Shown: piece after piece, positions 1 through 5,568 of the stretch
Position numbering within the stretch: position 1 is the stretch's first letter
How the letters are laid out: each line of letters begins with the position of its first letter
Source of the DNA: Chloroflexota bacterium
Lineage (GTDB): Bacteria; Chloroflexota; Anaerolineae; B4-G1
NCBI GenBank assembly: GCA_024232355.1
Contig: JAAEPW010000847.1
Location: forward strand, 1 to 5,568
Length of the DNA: 5,568 bases
Direction: 5' to 3'
Position numbers and translations under genes: made by a program
Notes under the pieces: model-generated
Seen by the model: the letters and a program-made list of their open reading frames with translations, nothing else
What the model was told of the DNA's origin: nothing
Database searches by the model: none

Positions 1-3000
1 ATAGTCGCCCCAGGCGGCATAGTTTTCGATTTGACTCGTCAGGGTGGCGTATAGGCTGAAACTGCCGCCGTCGTTCTGGTAGAGTGCGCCTTCGACGAGC
101 AGGTCGAGGTCGTTGTCGTTGTCAAAGTCGCCCCAGGCTACTTGTCCATAGTCGTCGCTGATGGGGGCGCTGGCGATAAAGCCGCTGCCGGTGTTCTCGT
201 ACAGGGTTGTTTCGTTGACAGCACCCCGGTTGCCGGATATGACAATGTCGAGGTCGCCGCCGTTGTCATAGTCGCCCCAGGCGGAGCCGCCGCCGCTCTG
301 GCCCGTGAGTGTAGCGAACAGGCCAAAGCTGCCCGCGTCCTGGGCATAGACCTGGGCGATGGGGGTGTCACAGTTGTTTTCGTCCGGGCAGCCGGTGACC
401 AGGACGTCGAGGTCGCCGTCGTTGTCATAGTCGCCCCAGTGGGCGTCGCCGTTGTAGGTTCCAGGGATGCCGGCGTTGGCGTCCTCAAAGAGGTCGATGT
501 AAAACTCGGTGACACTGGTGCAGTTGTCAAAGAGGTCACAGGCGGTGAGGGAATAGTCGCCGGTCACCAGTTTGTTCTGGCTGGCGCTGGAAAGGCTAGA
601 CAATTGATTTTTATTGGTGTCGCTGATGATTTGGTTGAACCAGTCCGCGTCCAGATAGCCGTAGGTAATATCCCCTGTGGCGGGACAGCTAAAGGCAGCG
701 TCATCCAGGTTAAAGTCGGTGGCCTCGCAACTGATTTGCGCGGCAATGTCGCTGGTTTCGCTAATGTACAGGGTGATTTTCGGGCTAATCAGGTCGATGC
801 CGCCAACCCAGGCGTTGGGGATGTAGCTGGCGTTGCCTGCGTTGTCCGTGGCCCACAGGTCGATGGCGTACATGCCTTCTACCTTCGGAATGGGGTCAGT
901 ATAGTACCAGTCGGCATATATGTACGGGTGATAGCCGGTACGCAGGTTGGTTTTGAGCCAGGGGGATTCAGTTGCCAGGATTTCTATCTCGGCGTCATTC
1001 AGCGCACGGTCATAGATGAGTAGTTCGTCGAGCGCGCCGCTCAAATATGTCGCTGCACCGTCAAAACCAAGCAGCAGGTCGCCGTCGCTGGATGCGATGG
1101 CGGGTGTGGCGCTGATTACCGGGTTGGCGTTCAGGTAGAGGGTGAGTGTGACGCCATCAAAGGCCAGTGCGGTGTGGTACCAGGTTCCCGTAGTGATTAC
1201 CTGGCTGCTTGCCAGTGTGCCGCCGCCGAGGGTGGTGTAGAGTTCGCCATCGGTGTTGACGCCCAGCCAGGTTTGCCCGTCTCGTTGGTGCAGGATGGGC
1301 TGGTTCGCGCTCAAATCGTCCAGTTTGAACCAGACGCCGGCGCTAAACTCTGTAGCGGGGGTGACAAAGTTTTCGACTTGCAGTTGGTCGTCCACGCCGT
1401 CAAAGCGGGCGGCAAAGGCTTCCTTTCCTATCTCTTGTTCGGGACAGTTCCCCACACAGGTCACGTCTTGTGCAAAAGGCGTGACATCCGCAAAGGGGTC
1501 GGTGTCCATCGAGAGGTAGAGTTTGAGGCCGTCCGGGTCAAAGACGTCCGGGGCAAGGGTCGTCCAGACGGAGCCGCTGGCGTGGCGGAAGCGGAGATTC
1601 ACTTCCCTGATGCCAGTATTGAGTGGGTTAGCCAGATAGTAGACCTCGATGGGAACCAGGGCGCGGTTATAGATGGCGACTTCGTCCATTATCACATTGC
1701 TGTTTTCACCGATGATGACGTCGTTGTCGATGGTACAGATGCCGGGTGTATCGGTGAACGTGACGGAGGCGTCTAGCTCGCCATTCAGGTAGAGGGCCAT
1801 TTTCTCGTTGCCGCTGTTGTATGTCGCCATGACGTGGGTGAATGAATCGATGGGCAGTGTGGCGCTAGTATCGAGGGTTTTGGTGACGCCCGTGATGCCA
1901 CAACTGGATTGAATTTCAAAGCGCAGTTGGGTCGAGTCAGAGTGCATTTGCAGGCTATAGTTGCGGTTGAGGGTACTGTTGTCGCCATTTCCGGATGGCG
2001 CGCTGTCTTTGCGGATGAGCGTTTGCCAGCCGGAGCGGGTAGCAACGGGTTTCACCCACATCCCCAAGGTGAAATCATCCAGGTTGAGCACTTTGTCGGC
2101 GGTCACCGTGATGGCCTGCGTGCCCCTGAACTCGGCGGCTCTTCTGTAATTGAGGTTGAGGGCATGCTCCTTCATCCCCGGACAGGCTGTGCAAGTGGCC
2201 TGGAGCATGTTGCCAGAGCTGTCGATGATATTCCAATATGTTCCGCGCCAGCGCGCCCAGCGTTCCAGGTGCAGGCTCAAGACTTTGGCGTCGAGCGGGT
2301 CGGCCAGGTCACTGGCGGTGCCAATCAAGCCCACCTCGCTTCCGATGAAATAGTCGTCGGTGATTATCTGGGTGTAGGAGCCTACGTCGGCCACGGGGCC
2401 ATAGGTATCGAGGTGCGCGCGGAATAGTTCATCGTGGTCTCTCCGGTTTCCAAGCAGGTCCTCGGCGCTGGCTTGCACAGAGTAGATGCCATAGGGCGGC
2501 GTGGAGAAGGGATAGTCAATCGTCCAGTCGGCTTCTTGCAGCGCCCAGTGGTTGTTGGTGGCTTCGGCGGGCAGGTCGCCGCTGACGGAACGGCCCAGGA
2601 TGTCGAACAGTTCGATAGAGATGGTGCCGCTTGCCACGCCGCTGCCCCGGTCAATCGCCTCGCCAGCGAGGGTGATGCTATCAGAAACTGATTTGAGGTA
2701 ATAGCCGACCGAATAATCCCGGGTGATGGTGGGAGCGGCGGTATCGACGTATACCCGCCCGGTGGTTGAGCTTGGATTGCCGGCGCTGTCGACGGCCCAG
2801 AAATGAATGCTTTGCCAGGCGTTTTTGTTGGGTGTATATTCAAATGTCCAGGCGGCGCTGTTGTCGCTTTGTTGTGTGGCGGTATGCCAAGCCCCATTGT
2901 CCACCCGATATTTTACCGTTGCTACAGGTGAATCGATATCCTCCACGCTGACGGATAGGATAATGATGCCGTTATCCTCAATGTCGCTGATTTTTTTATT

Positions 3001-5568
3001 GAGAAAGCTGATTTCGGGCGGGGCAACGTCGACGACGATTCTGTGTGGGTGGATGACGTCGTACCAGGAGGCTTGATAGTAATACATTTCAGTGATTTGG
3101 GTGGCAGGCAGGGCTGTGCCATAGACGGCTACCTCGTCGATGCTGCCCTCAAAGCCCTGGCTCGCGGCCCCCAGGTAGAATTTGTTGCCGTTGTCACAGG
3201 CGCTGGTCGCGGCGACGGTGCTCTTGTCATCGAGCGCGCCGTTGATATAGACGGCCAGGGTCGTGCCATCAAAACTGGCGGCGATGTGGTTCCACTGGTT
3301 TTCAATCAGTTCGCCTCCGCTGGTCACGGGGCCGAGTGTGGTGCTGCAATTTGCAGCCTGCAAGTCGAATCTAACTTTTAGCGTGTTGGCGGGGATGGTC
3401 AGCCTAAAGTTGGTGTTGCCGCCGCTGCTGTTCTGTTTGCGGAACAGTTGTTGGTCCTGGCCGGTGGTCTTGGCCGGTTTGACCCACAGGCTGACGGTAA
3501 ACGCGCCCAGGTCGAGGCTGTCGTTATCTGTGGCGATGATGCTGGTGTCGGAGGTAAAGACGGCCGCTTCTCGCATCTGGCCTATGTCGCCGCCGTGGGG
3601 GCAGTTTGTCCCGCAGACGGCGTCATTGTTATTGTTGGTCTCGTCTGCAAAGGGCAGGTTGCCATAATCCTCGTCCAGGTGCAGGTTGAGGACGGGGGCC
3701 TTTAGGCTGGCGGCCAGGATTTCGGCGGGGCTGAGCACTTTGCGGGCAATGGCCAGGTCGTCGAGCAGGCCATCGAGATGGCGGCTGCTGGGGTCTTGGT
3801 AGCCGGCGCCACCATGGTTCCCCACGATAACGGGGACTGCAAACTCGATGATTTCTCGTGTTTCTTGTATGGTGGCTATGGGCGTAGAGTTTCCATTGAG
3901 ATAGATGGACATGGTAGCGGTTTCGTTATTGCCTCTCTCGGATTCTTTGCCATATACCCAGGCCAGATGGTACCATTCATCCACGTTGAGGGTAGTGTCA
4001 CTGGTGAGTTCGTTTTCTAGATTAATTGAAGTGTTTCCATAGCGCATATAGGGTTGCCCATCGCGCACGGCGAATACTATGTCGTTGTCCCAGTCAGACC
4101 AATCGAGTTGGTCCGAGCCTAAAATGGTCTGGTCGCCGGTCAGGCTGTCCAGTTTGACCCAGGCCATTACGGTAAAACTGCCATTGCCCAGCCCCAAATC
4201 GACGGGGGGAGTGCTAATGGTCAGGTAATCGTCAACGCCATCGAAACGGAGGGATTGGTTATTGCGGCCAGGGATGCCGCTATCGGGGCACACTGTGCCA
4301 TTCAGAAATGGCCTGGCATTGCTATCACAAGCGATGGGGACGGCATTGCCAGAGGTGTCGTCAAAGATATCCTCGCCGGGCGCTTCGTCAAAGCGCAGTT
4401 GCAGGGCGTAATAGTTGGTATTGTACAGGTCGGCCGCTTTTGCATCGTTCATGGTATAGTTGTAGACTCGAAAGTCTCGCAATTCCCCGGCAAAAAAGTA
4501 GTCAAATACGCCCCAAAACACTTTTCCATTCGAGTCATAATCATCATCGTACCAACCGTTGTCATACTCGTCAGCATAATAGGTTCGGGTGGTGCGATTA
4601 ATGCTTTTGGAGTAATAGCTATCGTCTTCCGATTCATAGTCATTGTCGTCGGTCCAACCATCATCTTCCCAAATTCGGAACGTATAATCATTTTTCGAGT
4701 TCAGAATGCGGCCGACGTTTATAGTAAAATCCGTGTCAAATTCGACATCGTCGTGTCCCCAAAGCGTGTCGCTGTCAAGGTCGATGCGCATTTCTTCATT
4801 GCCCATGCAATCGTTGTTATCACAGGCGTCATAAACCTCGAGGGTGTTGAGATGTAAATAGCCATTGGGGCTGCTATTGCCGATGTAGAAATACATGGTG
4901 CCTAATGGGTATCGACCGGCGCAATTTATGCCGACGCCGCGGGCCGCTAGTTCTCCGTTCAGGTAAACGGAAAACTGAGAGGCATCGTGGACCACGGTCA
5001 GGTATTGCCAGTCATTCAAGGTCAATGTGTTTGCTGGGGTTTCAAAGGTGCAGAGGGTGCTCTCATCGGGTGTTTCTGCATCTGTTTGCCCAAAACGAAT
5101 GCGCAGTCTGCCATCGTTATCGTGGGCCAGGGTTGGATACGGGGCGGAAACCGTCTCGTAATCATCATCGTTGTCAGCGATATTTCTATAGATTTCGTTG
5201 CCCGCGATAAATTGCCAGGTGTGGTCCCCTTCAGTTTCAAACGCGGGATAGACTTGTAGAACGTCATCCTTGTGCTGGATTGCCCCACGCTCGACGGGCC
5301 TAATCCAGGTGGCAAAGGTAAAGAATCCGTCACTCAAGTTCAGGCCGGGGCCGCCTACTTGTATCAGGTCGCCTGGCGCAAAATTAGCGGTGCTGCCGTT
5401 CTTTTGCGGTGTTTTATGAGCATAAATCCAATTATTTTGATTGGAAATATCCGACATTGTCCCAAAATCAAATTGCAGGCTGGGGTGGTGGACCAGGCTG
5501 CGCACGTCAGAGGCGCTGAGAATCGTGGGATAGAATTCAAAGTCATCGACACGGCCCACGGGGGATAG
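1..5568 (-). CDS. Giant multidomain LamG / Ig-like / VCBS-repeat secreted protein, internal fragment open at both ends
   Basis: A single reverse-strand frame (codons at + positions 1-3, 4-6 and so on) was read triplet by triplet. It contains no TAA, TAG or TGA in 1856 codons, so the gene enters at 5568 and leaves at 1 with no start or stop in view. The translation is coherent throughout: about five and a half LamG/ConA-like jellyrolls (FDGVDD, W-x-H and YLNG motifs), about four Ig-like domains, then VCBS/FG-GAP repeats. All 22 cysteines fall in apparent pairs, which suits an exported, oxidised protein. LamG domains usually bind glycans or proteins, Ig-like domains act as spacers, and VCBS repeats form Ca2+-binding propeller blades. 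An adhesin or extracellular matrix role is therefore inferred. No enzyme domain, membrane segment or signal peptide is visible, and both termini lie outside the window. No internal start, ribosome binding site or frameshift was seen. Confidence in the reading frame is very high; the exact function is unknown. Confidence 0.96.
247..280 (-). repeat. Near-identical DNA repeat of the VCBS motif (copy in second unit)
   Basis: These 34 bases match + positions 406-439 with one mismatch (gcc against gtc at the codon giving the Gly/Asp difference). The first 17 bases of the window (1-17) are identical to 268-284. A related, less exact copy lies at 103-137. The DNA similarity is centred on the codons for the W-G-D-Y-D-N motif, so it reflects recent or gene-converted duplication of blades within the coding sequence rather than a mobile or CRISPR-type repeat. 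Confidence 0.8.
406..439 (-). repeat. Near-identical DNA repeat of the VCBS motif (copy in first unit)
   Basis: Partner of the copy at 247-280, with 33 of 34 bases identical. It encodes the canonical version with D-N-D-G-D-L-D. The flanking sequence between the copies is not conserved, so only the calcium-loop core is shared at the DNA level. Confidence 0.8.
490..795 (-). other. Ig-like domain 4, cysteine-containing
   Basis: Residues 1592-1693. It begins at D-L-I-S-P-K-I-T-L-Y-I-S (1592-1603). Cysteines 1614 and 1628 bracket C-E-A-T-D-F-x-L-D-D-A-A-F-S-C. It ends with T-G-D-Y-S-L-T-A-C-D-L-F-D-N-C-T-S-V-T (1669-1687), where the A-x-D-x-x-G-N strand of the other copies has become A-C-D-L-F-D-N-C (C1677, C1683). 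The middle (1637-1668) is polar and Ser/Asn/Lys-rich. It links the LamG/Ig part to the VCBS repeats. Confidence 0.65.
796..966 (-). other. Ig-like domain 3, last segment
   Basis: Residues 1535-1591. It contains P-Y-I-Y-A-D-W-Y-Y-T-D-P-I-P (1548-1561), then E-G-M-Y-A-I-D-L-W-A-T-D-N-A-G-N (1564-1579), a very clear final Ig-like strand, and I-P-N-A-W-V-G-G-I-D before the next domain. On its own it has only the last strands of an Ig-like domain. The earlier strands are found before LamG-5 (1314-1346) and before LamG-4 (1055-1093). The terminal strand motif is directly visible; joining the pieces is inference. Confidence 0.6.
967..1530 (-). other. LamG-5: LamG/ConA-like jellyroll domain
   Basis: Residues 1347-1534. 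The landmarks in order are L-K-L-Y-L-S-M-D-T-D (1348-1357), C1371-V-G-N-C1375-P, A-A-R-F-D-G-V-D-D-Q-L (1386-1396), F-S-A-G-V-W-F-K-L (1408-1416), T-W-Y-H-T-A-L-A-F-D-G (1462-1472), L-T-L-Y-L-N-A-N (1475-1482), L-L-L-G-F-D-G (1498-1504) and L-S-G-A-L-D-E-L-L-I-Y-D-R-A-L (1510-1524). At 188 residues it is the shortest and most regular copy. It lacks the central cysteine pair, and the usual Y-L-N-G is Y-L-N-A. It appears to sit in a loop of Ig-like domain 3. Confidence 0.9.
1531..1629 (-). other. Ig-like domain 3, middle segment
   Basis: Residues 1314-1346. The stretch T-G-I-R-E-V-N-L-R-F-R-H (1318-1329), followed by A-S-G-S-V-W-T-T-L-A-P-D, is not part of a LamG fold. It has the form of the central Ig-like strand pair, as in S-G-V-x-x-x-x-I-S-I-E-L in domain 2. 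It lies between the end of LamG-4 and the start of LamG-5 and is too short (33 residues) to fold alone. The simplest reading is that it completes the Ig-like domain begun at residue 1055 and ended at 1591. Confidence 0.55.
1630..2289 (-). other. LamG-4: LamG/ConA-like domain, divergent
   Basis: Residues 1094-1313. It opens with V-L-S-L-H-L-E (1096-1102), closely like the start of LamG-3. Then come D-S-S-G-N (1116-1120), C1126-T-A-C1129-P, F-T-L-G-M-W-V-K-P (1166-1174), F-T-H-V-M-A-T-Y (1243-1250), L-Y-L-N-G-E-L (1259-1265), V-I-I-G-E-N (1283-1288) and the closing M-D-E-V-A-I-Y-N-R-A-L (1294-1304). The F-D-G-V-D-D strand is degenerate (A-E-F-R-G-T-Q), and the usual W before x-H is F1243. C1223 and C1278 are placed like the pairs in LamG-1 and LamG-3. 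The domain appears to be inserted after the second strand of Ig-like domain 3. Confidence 0.85.
2290..2406 (-). other. Ig-like domain 3, first segment (interrupted)
   Basis: Residues 1055-1093. T-Y-G-P-V-A-D-V starts a new Ig-like domain at the same kind of D-T-x-x-P junction as domain 2, and E-V-G-L-I-G-T-A-S-D (1078-1087) matches the second strand (compare I-T-L-A-G-E-A-I-D in domain 2). The domain then stops. The expected next strand is missing here, and LamG-4 begins at about residue 1094. The matching strands appear after LamG-4 and after LamG-5, so this looks like the N-terminal third of a split domain. The assignment is inference from strand motifs. Confidence 0.55.
2407..2742 (-). other. 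Ig-like domain 2
   Basis: Residues 943-1054. The domain starts after D-T-A-A-P with T-I-T-R-D-Y-S-V-G-Y. It then shows I-T-L-A-G-E-A-I-D-R-G-S-G-V (965-978), I-S-I-E-L-F-D (983-989), A-D-W-T-I-D-Y-P-F (1013-1021) and the closing strand Y-G-I-Y-S-V-Q-A-S-A-E-D-L-L-G-N (1026-1041). It ends at L-D-T-Y-G-P, the junction with the next Ig-like domain. Strand order and spacing match domain 1 and the tandem Ig-like spacers known in large bacterial surface proteins. No binding residues can be named. Confidence 0.75.
2743..3039 (-). other. Ig-like domain 1
   Basis: Residues 844-942. It begins with a P-P-E-I-S-F strand (850-855) after a D-V-A-P linker. It continues with I-I-I-L-S-V-S-V-E-D (869-877 region), V-K-Y-R-V-D-N-G-A-W (885-894), A-A-W-T-F-E-Y-T-P (905-913) and a final strand I-H-F-W-A-V-D-S-A-G-N (921-931), before R-V-Y-V-D-T-A-A-P opens the next domain. 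The x-A-x-D-x-A-G-N signature followed by V-D-T-A-A-P is typical of bacterial Ig-like spacer domains found in tandem in surface proteins. A structural role, displaying the LamG domains away from the cell, is inferred. Confidence 0.75.
3073..3699 (-). other. LamG-3: LamG/ConA-like jellyroll domain
   Basis: Residues 624-832. It starts with P-V-L-N-L-H-L-D-E-D (625-634). C652-G-T-N-C656-P follows, then F-T-V-S-L-W-V-K-P (690-698), Q-W-N-H-I-A-A-S-F-D-G (758-768), V-Y-I-N-G-A-L (773-779), F-Y-L-G (797-800) and F-E-G-S-I-D-E-V-A-V-Y-G-T-A-L (806-820). The usual F-D-G-V-D-D strand is replaced by A-A-V-F-T-S-D-T-S-I-I. C741 and C791 lie on either side of the central W-x-H strand and probably form a disulfide. 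The domain is about 209 residues, normal for the family. It is the last LamG before the Ig-like block. Confidence 0.88.
3706..4407 (-). other. LamG-2: LamG/ConA-like jellyroll domain
   Basis: Residues 388-621. It opens with L-Q-L-R-F-D-E (389-395) and D-x-S-G-N (404-408). Then come C414 and C427-P, L-R-F-D-G-V-D-D-Y-L (440-449), F-T-V-M-A-W-V-K-L (465-473), E-W-Y-H-L-A-W-V-Y (531-539), I-Y-L-N-G (555-559), V-I-V-G-N (580-584) and a closing strand L-D-G-L-L-D-D-L-A-I-A-R-K-V-L-S-P-A-E-I (598-617). This is a textbook order for the LamG_3/laminin_G_3 type. It lacks the central cysteine pair present in LamG-1, -3 and -4. A W-S-D-W-D-N-D segment (490-496) makes the loop before the central strands longer than in the other copies. 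It directly follows LamG-1 with almost no linker. Confidence 0.9.
4420..5481 (-). other. LamG-1: LamG/ConA-like jellyroll domain with a large insertion
   Basis: Residues 30-383. The opening strand is S-L-Q-F-D-F-G (30-36), followed by F-T-F-A-T-W-I-R-P (84-92), N-D-W-Q-Y-L-T-V-V (185-193), V-Y-L-N-G-E-L (201-207), Y-F-Y-I-G-N (226-231), and a closing strand F-A-G-E-L-R-D-F-R-V-Y-N-Y-T-M (359-373). These are the landmarks of a LamG fold in the right order. The domain is about 350 residues long, against roughly 200 for its neighbours, because about 110 residues separate Y-I-G-N-S-S from the closing F-A-G-E-L strand (see the separate entry). C173 and C216 flank the central strands in the same places as the pairs in LamG-3 and LamG-4, so a disulfide is likely. 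The ligand cannot be inferred. Confidence 0.8.
4525..4860 (-). other. Asp/Tyr-rich module inserted in LamG-1
   Basis: Residues 237-348 sit between the Y-I-G-N-S-S strand and the last F-A-G-E-L strand of LamG-1. The first part (about 237-304) looks like a small beta domain: L-E-V-Y-D-A-C-D-N-N-D-C, then M-R-I-D-L-D-S-D-T-L-W, F-T-I-N-V, and Y-T-F-R-I-W-E-D-D. The second part (about 301-348) is an acidic, aromatic stretch with several D-D, D-N-D and Y-D-D-D runs, which could bind calcium. Cysteines 249 and 254 are close enough to pair with each other. The underlying DNA is AT-richer than the rest of the gene: by hand, + positions 4501-4740 are 101 G/C of 240. I do not recognise a named family. 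A C2-like or other calcium-binding beta-sandwich is a guess. Confidence 0.6.
5491..5568 (-). other. C-terminal end of a preceding LamG domain (partial)
   Basis: Residues 1-26 carry V-G-R-V-D-D-F-x-F-Y followed by T-I-L-S-A-S-D-V-R-S-L. This matches the closing strand of LamG/ConA-like domains, usually F-x-G-x-[IV]-D-[ED]-[VLF]-x-[IVF]-Y-x-x-x-L-[ST]-x-x-[ED]-[IV]. The equivalent strands in this same protein are at residues 805-826 and 1510-1530. The rest of this domain lies upstream of the gene segment seen here, beyond position 5568. It shows that the LamG series extends further towards the N terminus. Confidence 0.75.

Larger units (their letters stand above)
1..489 (-). repeat. VCBS/FG-GAP repeat array (three copies plus the start of a fourth)
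   Basis: Residues 1694-1856. Tandem units each carry A/H-W-G-D-[YF]-D-N-[DG]-[GN]-D-L-D-[VIL]-[LV]-[VI]-x-G, starting with Trp at 1711, 1764, 1812 and 1853; the last is cut by the window edge. Spacing is 53, 48 and 41 residues. After each motif comes a variable segment with L-Y-x-N-[DT]-G-x-x-F or a similar form. The D-x-D-x-D-G-type loop is the known Ca2+-binding site of VCBS/FG-GAP propeller blades. In the second copy the third ligand position is Gly (D-Y-D-N-G-G-D), and the third has D-N-D-N-D. More blades presumably follow beyond position 1. The first copy has its own cysteine pair, C1727 and C1732. Confidence 0.92.

Noticed and set aside
1..440. Short direct repeats that might suggest a CRISPR array
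   Set aside because: Copies are unevenly spaced (about 123-159 bases), imperfect, and encode the conserved VCBS motif in frame; there are no spacers of uniform length.
138..539. Minus-strand ORF of 133 codons in another frame
   Set aside because: Low-complexity Thr/Ala/Ser/Pro shadow of the VCBS repeat array.
142..1023. Plus-strand ORF of 293 codons
   Set aside because: It is exactly codon-aligned with the minus-strand gene. Its repeated V-V-V-I-V-A-P runs are the antisense of the G-D-Y-D-N-D calcium motifs. It has no domain logic of its own.
1055..1629. A frameshift or broken gene to explain the truncated Ig-like segments
   Set aside because: The frame stays open and the flanking LamG domains read correctly in the same frame, so domain nesting explains the segments better than mutation.
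1174..1776. Plus-strand ORF of 200 codons
   Set aside because: Antisense shadow of LamG-5 and the adjoining Ig-like segment, in the same codon-aligned frame; no recognisable protein.
2382..2897. Minus-strand ORF of 171 codons in another frame
   Set aside because: Pro/Thr/Ser-rich out-of-frame reading of the Ig-like region. The true frame through the same bases gives clear Ig-like strands.
4255..4857. Plus-strand ORF with hydrophobic, membrane-like I/V-rich stretches
   Set aside because: Asp codons GAC and GAT read antisense as GTC and ATC (Val, Ile), so the Asp-rich insertion of LamG-1 produces false membrane segments.
1..5568. tRNA, rRNA, riboswitch, promoter, terminator or insertion sequence
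   Set aside because: No cloverleaf, rRNA motif, inverted terminal repeat or non-coding gap was seen. The whole window is occupied by coding sequence.

Overview
The whole window lies inside one protein-coding gene on the minus strand. Read in the frame whose codons start at + positions 1, 4, 7 and so on, all 1856 reverse-complement triplets are sense codons. The gene has neither start nor stop inside the window, so it continues past both edges. A search for start-to-stop ORFs misses it and returns only out-of-frame and antisense shadows.

The encoded fragment is part of a giant, almost certainly secreted, bacterial mosaic protein. Residue 1 is at + position 5568 and residue 1856 at + position 1. 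From N to C terminus it holds: the tail of a LamG/concanavalin A-like jellyroll (residues 1-26); LamG-1 with a large Asp/Tyr-rich insertion (30-383, insertion about 237-348); LamG-2 (388-621); LamG-3 (624-832); Ig-like domain 1 (844-942) and 2 (943-1054); an Ig-like domain 3 that appears to be split into three pieces by LamG-4 (1094-1313) and LamG-5 (1347-1534); Ig-like domain 4 (1592-1693); and the start of a VCBS/FG-GAP repeat array with W-G-D-Y/F-D-N motifs at residues 1711, 1764, 1812 and 1853. The known roles of these families are carbohydrate or protein binding (LamG), extended spacers (Ig-like), and calcium-binding blades of beta-propellers (VCBS/FG-GAP). Together they suggest a surface or extracellular adhesin or matrix protein. 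No catalytic domain is visible.

No RNA gene, promoter, terminator, mobile element or CRISPR array is visible, and there is no intergenic DNA. The organism cannot be fixed from this fragment. The mix of Cys-containing LamG repeats, Ig-like domains ending in W/TDNAGN-type strands and WGDYDNDGDLD repeats recalls giant proteins of filamentous Chloroflexota (Anaerolineae/Caldilineae/Ardenticatenia type), but this is recollection and not proof. Base composition is mostly GC-rich, with an AT-richer island over the insertion in LamG-1.

The points most worth a second look are the apparent nesting of two LamG domains inside one Ig-like domain, the Asp/Tyr-rich module inserted in LamG-1, and the strict pairing of all 22 cysteines.
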